This document shows, piece by piece, positions 1 to 5,188 of a stretch of 9,330 nt of DNA. Origin of the DNA: Cytophagaceae bacterium (GTDB taxonomy: Bacteria; Bacteroidota; Bacteroidia; Cytophagales; Spirosomataceae); contig JAIXRT010000255.1 of NCBI GenBank assembly GCA_027485075.1, positions 1 through 9,330 on the forward strand. Direction: 5' to 3'. The translations under genes and the position numbers were made by a program. How positions within the stretch are numbered: position 1 is the first letter of the stretch; each line of letters starts with the position of its first letter. The notes under the pieces were generated by a model that did no database searches, was not told the DNA's origin, and saw nothing but the letters and a program-made list of their open reading frames with translations.

Positions 1-5
1 ATCTC

Positions 6-108
6 ACTTCTAAGTAAAAAGTAAGAGGTAAGAATTAAGAGGTGAGAGTTAACGTAAAACACTTCTAAGTAAAAAGTAAGAGGTAAGAATTAAGAGGTGA
101 GAGTTAAC
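6..108. repeat. Two perfect 48-bp direct repeats separated by 7 bp
   Basis: A 48-bp block at 6-53 is repeated without a mismatch at 61-108, giving a 55-bp period with a GTAAAAC spacer. Each copy runs from ACTTCTAAGT to AGAGTTAAC. A third partial start (CTCACTTCTAA) is present at 113-123, matching the bases around the start of copy 1 at 3-13. Each block itself contains five 7-bp units, so this is a higher-order duplication inside a heptamer repeat array. The block is non-coding, and its perfect identity suggests recent duplication or slippage. The array may continue beyond the left edge of the window. Confidence 0.93.
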
Positions 109-161
109 CTAACTCACTTCTAAATTCTTACCTCTTACTTCTTACCTCTTACTTCTTAATT
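19..161. repeat. Degenerate heptanucleotide (7-bp) repeat array with inverted halves
   Basis: The sequence divides cleanly into 7-bp units of consensus A(A/G)(G/T)T(A/G)AG. At 19-53 the units read AAGTAAG, AGGTAAG, AATTAAG, AGGTGAG, AGTTAAC, and the same five recur at 74-108. From 120 to 161 the units appear in reverse orientation and strictly in phase. Read on the minus strand from 161 they are AATTAAG, AAGTAAG, AGGTAAG, AAGTAAG, AGGTAAG and a degenerate AATTTAG. The region is therefore a short-period satellite whose two arms face each other. It fills the whole space downstream of the DAHP synthase/chorismate mutase gene. Heptanucleotide short tandem repeats are known as intergenic elements in some other bacteria, notably filamentous cyanobacteria. 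I do not know a name for this family. Confidence 0.85.
71..140 (-). terminator. Long AT-rich hairpin, possible terminator of the DAHP synthase gene
   Basis: An 18-bp perfect inverted repeat pairs 74-91 (AAGTAAGAGGTAAGAATT) with 123-140. The space between them is also largely self-complementary: GAGTTA at 101-106 faces TAACTC at 110-115 around an ACC loop. The whole of 74-140 can therefore fold as one imperfect hairpin. Read on the minus strand, downstream of the stop at 171-173, the stem is followed at once by a T run (complement of 71-75). This resembles a factor-independent terminator, but the stem is GC-poor and so would be weak. The fold also follows from the heptamer repeat structure, so a terminator role is an inference. 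Confidence 0.45.
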
Positions 162-170
162 CTGTATTTG

Positions 171-1265
171 TTATGCTGTTGCATTATTCATCACTTCCGT
201 TTGCTTACGGATAGACTCTAAGTGCACCAATTTAAATAGTTCTTCAACAAATTCTGGGTAAAGGGCTAAGCCCTTCGCTTGGTTCGCGCGATCATTGTGC
301 AATTGCTTCCAACGATCTAATTGTAAAACCGCCACGTTATTATCACGCTTGTACTCGCCCAATTTTTCAACAACCGACATACGTGCTGCTAAAACCTCTA
401 ACAATTCACGGTCAATATTGTCAATTTTCTCACGAAGACCCGCTAACTCATCTGAGAAGTCAGCCCCGTAATTTGCATTACGTACTTCTAATTCACGCAA
501 CATCTCACCTAATTTCTCAGGCGTAACTTGTTGTGAAGCATCAGACCAAGCAGCATCCGGATCGCGGTGCGTCTCGATAATCATACCATCGTAATTCAAA
601 TCTAAAATACGTTGAGATAATTCCATCAACAAAGCACGCTTACCTGCCATATGTGAAGGATCTCCAATCAAAGGCATTTGTGGGAACAAACGCTTTAATT
701 CTACCGCCATAGCCCACATTGGTGAATTACGATATTTAGTTTCTTGTGCATTTGAGAAACCACGGTGAATAGCACCTAATTTCTTAATGCCAGATCCTTG
801 AAGACGCTCGAAAGCACCTACCCAAAGAGCTAAATCTGGATTCACTGGATTCTTTACTAATACAGGAACGTCTACACCTTTCAATGCATCCGCTAGATCT
901 TGTACATTAAATGGATTAACAGTCGTACGAGCACCAATCCACAAAACTTCAACACCATATTTCAATGCCAATTCAATGTGCTCTGGAGTTGCTACTTCAA
1001 TAGCAAGAGGTAATCCAGTTTCTTTCTTTGCTTCCACCAACCACTTTAAAGCTGGCTCTCCCATCCCTTCAAAACTACCTGGACGTGTACGTGGTTTCCA
1101 TACACCTGCACGCATAATGTGTGCATATCCTTCCGCTTTAATACGGCGAGCAGTTTCTAATACTTGCTCCTCAGTCTCAGCAGAACAAGGACCCGCAATA
1201 ATCAACGGTTTCCCCCCTGTCTGAATCCACTCCTGCATAGGTACTATGTCTAAATTGGCATTCAT
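171..1265 (-). CDS. Bifunctional DAHP synthase / type II (AroQ) chorismate mutase
   Basis: Fuses the first shikimate-pathway enzyme (phosphoenolpyruvate + erythrose 4-phosphate to DAHP) to chorismate mutase (chorismate to prephenate), in the cytoplasm. Residues 1 to about 255 are the KDPG-aldolase-like (type I-beta) DAHP synthase barrel. It shows GPCSAE (25-30), KPRTRP (57-62), VKNP, the HRG histidine (167), GDPSH and IIETHRDPDAAWSD. Residues about 270-358 are an all-helical AroQ domain beginning LREKIDNIDRELL. Arg278, Arg295, Lys306 and Gln355 align with E. coli chorismate mutase Arg11, Arg28, Lys39 and Gln88. The positions of its Asp48 and Glu52 appear as Gln315 and Trp319. I chose the ATG at 1265 (364 aa), preceded by an A-rich tract. 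A TTG at 1289 would add eight residues before the first Met and seems unlikely. The gene stands alone, divergent from proline dehydrogenase. A fused mutase often gives prephenate or chorismate feedback control of DAHP synthase; that is inferred here. Confidence 0.95.
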   Translation of the reverse strand: MNANLDIVPMQEWIQTGGKPLIIAGPCSAETEEQVLETARRIKAEGYAHIMRAGVWKPRTRPGSFEGMGEPALKWLVEAKKETGLPLAIEVATPEHIELALKYGVEVLWIGARTTVNPFNVQDLADALKGVDVPVLVKNPVNPDLALWVGAFERLQGSGIKKLGAIHRGFSNAQETKYRNSPMWAMAVELKRLFPQMPLIGDPSHMAGKRALLMELSQRILDLNYDGMIIETHRDPDAAWSDASQQVTPEKLGEMLRELEVRNANYGADFSDELAGLREKIDNIDRELLEVLAARMSVVEKLGEYKRDNNVAVLQLDRWKQLHNDRANQAKGLALYPEFVEELFKLVHLESIRKQTEVMNNATA

Positions 1266-1325
1266 ATTTTTTGGGTTAACAAGGACCAAAGCCCCCTAAT
1301 TTTTTGTTTATTAATTTCTAAAAAA

Positions 1326-1360
1326 TTCCGAAAATCGGAAGATATTATCGCTTATATTTG
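1326..1360 (+). promoter_or_regulatory. Candidate promoter and operator for the proline dehydrogenase unit
   Basis: TATATTTG at 1353-1360 matches the Bacteroidota -7 consensus TAnnTTTG exactly and lies 19 bp before the ATG at 1380. No clear TTG -33 element is present at the right distance. In that position instead is a perfect inverted repeat, TTCCGA-AAA-TCGGAA (1326-1340), ending 12 bp before the -7 box. A palindrome there, with a missing -33, would suit a site for a dimeric regulator, possibly an activator, but no regulator is identified. The intergenic space is shared with the divergent DAHP synthase gene, for which I see no matching -7 box. Confidence 0.5.
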
Positions 1361-1379
1361 CACCCTACTTTTGAAATAA

Positions 1380-2579
1380 ATGAATCAACCTTCGTATTCA
1401 AAGACCTTGAATCAATTATCATTCGAAGACACAAAAATTGCCTTCTCATCAAAATCTGATTTCAAGCTCAGTAAGTCCTACTGGATTTTCGCTGCTATGA
1501 ATCAAATTTGGATTGTAAAGTTAGGGACTTTTTTCATCAAATTGCTCCTTTTCCTACATTTTCCAATCAAAAAACTCATCAAATCAACCCTTTTTGAGCA
1601 ATTTTGCGGTGGTGAAAGCATCGAAGAGTGCCAAAAAATTATAGCCGAACTGCACAAAGGAAAAATTGGTACCATCCTAGACTACTCCGTGGAAGGCGAA
1701 GAAAGTGAAAAATCTTTCCAAAAAACAAAATCAGAAATCCAGGAAACCATCCGAAAAGCACACCAGGATTCCGCAATCCCGTTTGCTGTATTTAAAATGA
1801 CAGGGATATTTCAAGTAGAACTCTTGGAAGAATTTCAAACAGAATCCGGACTAGATGAAGAAAACGAAGCTGCATTTCAGCATAGTAAAGATATCTTAAT
1901 GGAGATATGCCAACTAGCTGCTGATTTGCATGTAAAATTATTCATCGACGCCGAAGAGAGTTGGATTCAAACAACGATTGATGTTTTGGCGTACGAAATG
2001 ATGGAAAAGTTTAATAAAGACGAAGCCATTATATTCAATACCTACCAAATGTACCGCGTAGATATGTTGGCAAACCTCACCGAAGCCATCGCAGCAGCCG
2101 AATCGAAAGGATTCCATTTAGGCGTAAAACTTGTCCGCGGTGCTTATTTAGAGAAAGAACGACTAAGAGCTCATGAAGACGAATACTCAGAGCCTTTGCA
2201 TAAAGAAAAAGAAGCAACTGATCACGATTTTAACCAAGGCATGCTTATGTGCTTGGAACACATTCAGACAGTTAATTTTTGCATCGGAACTCATAACGAA
2301 GCAAGTTGTCTTCAGTTAACCCAAGCCATGGCTGAAGTACATATACCAAACAATCATCCACATATCTATTTTGCCCAACTGTTAGGTATGTCCGATAACA
2401 TCAGTTATAATTTGGCCGCTGCCGGGTATAATGTAGCTAAATATGTGCCTTATGGTCCGGTTGAATCGGTCATGCCCTATTTGTTCCGTCGAGCAGATGA
2501 GAATAGCTCCATCGCCGGGCAAACATCCCGTGAATTCTCACTCCTACAAAAAGAAGTACGTCGTAGAAAAACTGCCTAA
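1380..2579 (+). CDS. Proline dehydrogenase (monofunctional PRODH, FAD-dependent)
   Basis: Catalyses the first step of proline catabolism, proline to pyrroline-5-carboxylate, passing electrons from FAD to the quinone pool. The 399-aa protein is a single PRODH barrel without the aldehyde dehydrogenase half of PutA, so P5C dehydrogenase must be encoded elsewhere. Diagnostic motifs are DAEES (190-194), TYQMY (221-225), KLVRGAYL (250-257), THNE (304-307), QLLGM (333-337), YVPYG (355-359) and YLFRRADEN (367-375). The Arg pair in the last motif normally holds the substrate carboxylate. A hydrophobic stretch at about 43-62 may lie against the membrane. The ATG at 1380 follows an A-rich tract and a -7 promoter box. 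The stop overlaps the lspA start as TAATG, so the two are very likely co-transcribed and translationally coupled. No frameshift or missing motif is seen. Confidence 0.95.
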   Translation: MNQPSYSKTLNQLSFEDTKIAFSSKSDFKLSKSYWIFAAMNQIWIVKLGTFFIKLLLFLHFPIKKLIKSTLFEQFCGGESIEECQKIIAELHKGKIGTILDYSVEGEESEKSFQKTKSEIQETIRKAHQDSAIPFAVFKMTGIFQVELLEEFQTESGLDEENEAAFQHSKDILMEICQLAADLHVKLFIDAEESWIQTTIDVLAYEMMEKFNKDEAIIFNTYQMYRVDMLANLTEAIAAAESKGFHLGVKLVRGAYLEKERLRAHEDEYSEPLHKEKEATDHDFNQGMLMCLEHIQTVNFCIGTHNEASCLQLTQAMAEVHIPNNHPHIYFAQLLGMSDNISYNLAAAGYNVAKYVPYGPVESVMPYLFRRADENSSIAGQTSREFSLLQKEVRRRKTA

Positions 2580-3160
2580 TGAAATCTAACTTCCGTTATT
2601 TTCTGCTTAGCCTACTCATTATTTTCTTGGATCAATTGATCAAGATTAGTGTACATTTCTTCATGGAACCTGGGTATTTCGGCCAGATCGAACTCATAGG
2701 ACCCTATGTAAAATTACATTACACGCTAAATCCAGGCATGGCTTTTGGCATGCAATTAGGTTCCGAATACGGCAAATTGATTCTTACTTTGTTTCGCATT
2801 GTAGCCATGTTTGCAATTGGTTATTTCTTATACCAATTGACCACTAAGAATAGCAAACCTCTGTTACTTACTAGTGTTGCACTCGTTCTGGGTGGAGCCG
2901 TTGGGAATTTAATTGACTCGGTATTCTACGGAATTTGGTTCGATAACGCACCTGTTGAGTCGCCCATGCGACTTTTTCATGGTCAGGTTATTGATATGTT
3001 TTTCTTTGATTTTTGGGAAGGTATTTTGCCCACGTGGATTCCCTTGTGGGGCGGTAGCTATTACTCTACCCCTATCTTTAACTTTGCTGATGCTGCGATT
3101 TTTTGTGGAGTAGTCATTATCTTACTCTTCCAAAATAAACTCTTCCAAAAAGAAGAATAA
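2579..3160 (+). CDS. lspA: Lipoprotein signal peptidase (signal peptidase II)
   Basis: Inner-membrane aspartyl protease that removes the signal peptide from diacylated prolipoproteins before the modified Cys. The 193-aa protein has four predicted membrane segments (about 8-25, 66-86, 95-116, 167-186). Family blocks are the N-terminal LDQLIK (17-22), YTLNPGMAFG (48-57), GGAVGNLID (105-113) and FNFADAAI (167-174). Asp113 and Asp171 correspond to the catalytic pair. It is about 30 residues longer than E. coli LspA (164 aa). The extra length lies mostly between the catalytic blocks (about 120-165, rich in Trp/Phe/Pro), which I believe is usual for Bacteroidota. Its ATG shares one base with the proline dehydrogenase stop, and the next gene starts 5 nt after its own stop. 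This packing argues for one transcript, although the metabolic link to proline is not obvious. Confidence 0.95.
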   Translation: MKSNFRYFLLSLLIIFLDQLIKISVHFFMEPGYFGQIELIGPYVKLHYTLNPGMAFGMQLGSEYGKLILTLFRIVAMFAIGYFLYQLTTKNSKPLLLTSVALVLGGAVGNLIDSVFYGIWFDNAPVESPMRLFHGQVIDMFFFDFWEGILPTWIPLWGGSYYSTPIFNFADAAIFCGVVIILLFQNKLFQKEE

Positions 3161-3165
3161 CGCAC

Positions 3166-3891
3166 ATGGGCGACTATTCGCTTTTCTTATTTCTAGCGCT
3201 GCTTGCAGAGATTATTGGTACCGTCAGCGGATTTGGCTCGTCCATTCTTTTCGTACCCATTGCCTCGATTTTTCTAGACTTCAAATTGGTACTCGGCATA
3301 ACCGCCGTTTTTCATGTGTTTAGCAACCTGGCTAAAATTTATTTTTTCCATGAGGGAATAGACAAAAAAATCGTCATCAAACTTGGCATACCTGCTGTTA
3401 TTTTCGTAACCATCGGCGCACTACTAACGAATTTTATCCCTCAAAAATCGATCGAATTAGCAATGAATATACTCATTCTTGCCCTAGCGATTTATTTAAT
3501 TTCCGGACATGCAAGATCACTACAAAAAACGAATGCAAACCTGTATATAGGTGGAACCGTTTCTGGTTTTTTGGCTGGATTAATTGGCACTGGTGGAGCT
3601 GTTCGTGGTATCGTCTTAACTGCTTTCGGACTCGAGAAAAATGTGTTTATTGCCACCTCTGCCATTATAGACCTAGGCGTGGATTCTAGCCGTGCTGCTG
3701 TCTACATTGCCAATGGATATTTTACTAAGGAACACCTGATTTTAATCCCTTTTTTAATTCTAATTAGTATTGCAGGCTCTTATCTGGGTAAATTAGTTTT
3801 ACGTTACATTCCAGAAAAAGCCTTCCACTATGTGGTACTCAGTGTGATCGGGCTGACCTCGCTCTTACAAACCATCAAGTATTTCTGGTAG
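3166..3891 (+). CDS. TauE/SafE-family (UPF0721) membrane permease
   Basis: A polytopic inner-membrane protein of 241 aa, close to the usual 240-270 aa of the TauE/SafE sulfite-exporter family. Family members are implicated in export or uptake of sulfite, sulfoacetate and other small organic anions. The family's internal duplication is visible: a glycine-rich GTVSGFGSS turn in the first half (18-26) is echoed by GGTVSGFLAGLIGTGG in the second (129-144). Seven to eight hydrophobic segments are apparent, at about 5-35, 42-60, 70-90, 97-114, 127-155, 162-182, 188-207 and 220-237. It is the last gene of the proline dehydrogenase-lspA unit, 5 nt after lspA, and is followed by a strong terminator. 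The substrate cannot be read from the sequence, and the neighbours give no sulfur-metabolism context. The family call is firm; the function is not. Confidence 0.85.
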   Translation: MGDYSLFLFLALLAEIIGTVSGFGSSILFVPIASIFLDFKLVLGITAVFHVFSNLAKIYFFHEGIDKKIVIKLGIPAVIFVTIGALLTNFIPQKSIELAMNILILALAIYLISGHARSLQKTNANLYIGGTVSGFLAGLIGTGGAVRGIVLTAFGLEKNVFIATSAIIDLGVDSSRAAVYIANGYFTKEHLILIPFLILISIAGSYLGKLVLRYIPEKAFHYVVLSVIGLTSLLQTIKYFW

Positions 3892-3895
3892 CCAA

Positions 3896-3953
3896 GTAGA
3901 GACGCGACACTTCGCGTCTAAACAGAAAAAGACGCGAGGTATCGCGTCTCTAC
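3896..3953. repeat. REPIN-like element: two inverted REP-type hairpins
   Basis: Hairpin 1 has stem AGACGCGA (3900-3907), a CACT loop and TCGCGTCT (3912-3919). Hairpin 2 has the same stem at 3930-3937 and 3942-3949 with a GGTA loop. The two are joined by a 10-nt A-rich linker. GTAG stands at the outer foot of hairpin 1 (3896-3899) and CTAC, its inverse, at the outer foot of hairpin 2 (3950-3953). The outer 12 bp (GTAGAGACGCGA and its complement) are a perfect inverted repeat. A hairpin with a 5' GTAG foot is the hallmark of REP sequences moved by REP-associated tyrosine transposases (RAYTs), and two in inverted orientation form a REPIN/BIME. It sits just after the permease stop in a convergent intergenic gap, a typical place. 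No RAYT gene is in the window. Confidence 0.8.
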
Positions 3954-3958
3954 AAAAC

Positions 3959-3989
3959 AAAAAAGCCCTGACATGTGTCAGGGCTTTTT
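3959..3989. terminator. Bidirectional intrinsic terminator between convergent operons
   Basis: The perfect stem GCCCTGACA (3965-3973) pairs with TGTCAGGGC (3976-3984) around a tiny TG loop. It is flanked by six A on the left (3959-3964) and five T on the right (3985-3989). The hairpin plus T-tract therefore works in both directions. It would end the plus-strand proline dehydrogenase-lspA-permease transcript and the minus-strand transcript that finishes with the OmpH-like gene stopping at 4007. Confidence 0.92.
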
Positions 3990-4006
3990 GATTGCTTAAA
4001 CTAAGC

Positions 4007-4585
4007 TTATTTCTTTGGTGCTGCTGCTGGAGCTGCTGCCGGAGTAGCTGGCTTTGGCGTGATTCCCATTTTCTTCAATACCAAATCCGAGATGTTCGCC
4101 TCAGTTGGGTAATGTAACAAAATCGGAGCTGTTCCCATACCGGCATCGTAATTGAATACGTAGGTATATTGGTTCTCATTAGCCACCGCATGCATGTTCT
4201 CTTCTACTTTCTTCAACAAAGGTTGCAATAATTGTGCTTGCTTCTTTTGTAACGAAGACTGTGAATTTTGCTGAAACTCTTGAATTGAAGTCTGCAAGTT
4301 TTGTAATTCTTTCTCCTTGTCTTGCTTGATGATATCAGCTGCCTTTGGATCTGCACTTAACTTTTCAAATGCAGCTAATTTATCTTGGAAATCCTTCACT
4401 TTTCCTTGATACAAGGTCTCGTATTGTTTTTGCGTATTTTTCAAATCTTCTTCCACTTGCTTTGCCTCTGGCATTTGGCTTAAGATATAATCCGCGTTAA
4501 TAAATCCAATTTTAACTTGTGCTTTTGCAGGTAAGATAGCCATACCAAACACAAGGCTCATAGCTAAGAATAGTTTGTTTTTCAT
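4007..4585 (-). CDS. OmpH/Skp-family periplasmic chaperone, distal paralog
   Basis: A 192-aa secreted protein of the OmpH/Skp family, whose E. coli member traps unfolded outer-membrane proteins in the periplasm. A Sec signal peptide (residues 1-22) has a Lys-containing n-region, a hydrophobic core and a likely cut after Ala22 (AKA|Q). A VKIGFINADYILSQMPEA block (24-41) begins the conserved fold. It is followed by a long Gln/Lys/Glu-rich coiled coil (about 40-135), the tentacle of Skp, and a return to the core (YTYVFNYD, 140-147). The tail from 178 is Pro/Ala-rich with repeated AAAP and ends in KK, which is not part of the Skp fold and may be a flexible linker. It is the last gene of the bamA unit, 61 nt after its paralog and upstream of a terminator. 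Chaperone activity is inferred from family and context. Confidence 0.9.
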   Translation of the reverse strand: MKNKLFLAMSLVFGMAILPAKAQVKIGFINADYILSQMPEAKQVEEDLKNTQKQYETLYQGKVKDFQDKLAAFEKLSADPKAADIIKQDKEKELQNLQTSIQEFQQNSQSSLQKKQAQLLQPLLKKVEENMHAVANENQYTYVFNYDAGMGTAPILLHYPTEANISDLVLKKMGITPKPATPAAAPAAAPKK

Positions 4586-4631
4586 AAAAATTTAATCTAG
4601 TTGTTTTTTGTTTTTTTTATCTACTATGGGT

Positions 4632-4647
4632 ACGATAACCGTATCGT
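4632..4647 (-). other. Small hairpin at the stop codon between the two OmpH/Skp genes
   Basis: ACGATA (4632-4637) and TATCGT (4642-4647) form a perfect 6-bp inverted repeat with an ACCG loop. On the minus strand it begins at the stop codon of the upstream OmpH/Skp gene. No T run follows on that strand, where the sequence is A-rich, so it is not an intrinsic terminator. It could protect an RNA end or modulate expression of the distal gene, but it may also be chance. The rest of the 61-nt gap is A-rich leader for the next ATG. Confidence 0.35.
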
Positions 4648-5186
4648 TACTTCTTTATATTAGGATCCAGCTCCAACCCAAGCTCCTCTAGTACATAATC
4701 AGAATAATCATGTACTGGATTCGTATAAATCATTGCTAAACCCTCACTTGCTTTATCGAAGACAAAGTCCAATCGCTTTTGGCGCACCACACGCTCTACT
4801 GCTTTTGATATCTCATCTAAAATAGGCTTAAATCCATTTAACTTGGCTTTAAACAATTCTCCTTCTGATCCAAAGATCTTATTTTGGAAATCTATAGCCT
4901 CCTTATTCTTAAATCGAATCTGCTCTAAACGCTGCCGACGCAACTCATCCGTTAGTAACAATTCCTCCAAATGATAGTCTTTCTCCAGCTTGCGAACTTC
5001 CTCGTTCAAAACATCGATTTCCTTCATCCAAGCTTCCGTCATCTGGTCAATCTTTACTTGAACCTTCTGATACTCTGGCATCTTAGACGTAATAAACTCC
5101 GTGTCGATATATCCGAATTTCTGCGCATAGGTCCGTTGACCTATCAAAGCAAGCACCAAAATTAAGAAAAAAATCGACTTTTTCAT
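4647..5186 (-). CDS. OmpH/Skp-family periplasmic chaperone, bamA-proximal paralog
   Basis: A 179-aa OmpH/Skp-family protein. It has a signal peptide at 1-21 (MKKS start, hydrophobic core, cut after TYA before Gln22). The conserved core entry KFGYIDTEFITSKMPEYQ (23-40) is followed by a charged coiled coil rich in Glu, Lys, Leu and Arg (about 41-140), then the core strand LDFVFDKASEGLAMIY (139-154). A short acidic end closes with LGLELDPNIKK. It starts 2 nt after the bamA stop, so translational coupling is likely and a role in delivering clients to BamA is the natural inference. It is clearly related in layout to the gene after it, but the coiled coils differ strongly (Glu/Arg-rich here, Gln/Lys-rich there), and it lacks the Pro/Ala tail. 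This suggests an old duplication with divided roles. Confidence 0.92.
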   Translation of the reverse strand: MKKSIFFLILVLALIGQRTYAQKFGYIDTEFITSKMPEYQKVQVKIDQMTEAWMKEIDVLNEEVRKLEKDYHLEELLLTDELRRQRLEQIRFKNKEAIDFQNKIFGSEGELFKAKLNGFKPILDEISKAVERVVRQKRLDFVFDKASEGLAMIYTNPVHDYSDYVLEELGLELDPNIKK

Positions 5187-5188
5187 GC

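Noticed and set aside
6..108. Possible CRISPR-like direct repeats
   Set aside because: Only two copies with a 7-bp spacer. The repeat itself is internally periodic at 7 bp, and there are no unique spacers of CRISPR length.
976..1224. 82-codon open frame on the plus strand inside the DAHP synthase gene
   Set aside because: It lies entirely antisense to a well-conserved catalytic domain and shows no recognisable protein features, so it is a shadow frame.
1266..1289. N-terminal extension of the DAHP synthase from a TTG codon
   Set aside because: The extra eight residues are not part of the conserved fold, and an ATG with an A-rich upstream tract follows at 1265. The extension would need a rare start codon.
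2913..3113. 66-codon open frame inside lspA in another frame
   Set aside because: It overlaps the conserved catalytic part of lspA, has no promoter or start context of its own, and resembles no family I recognise.
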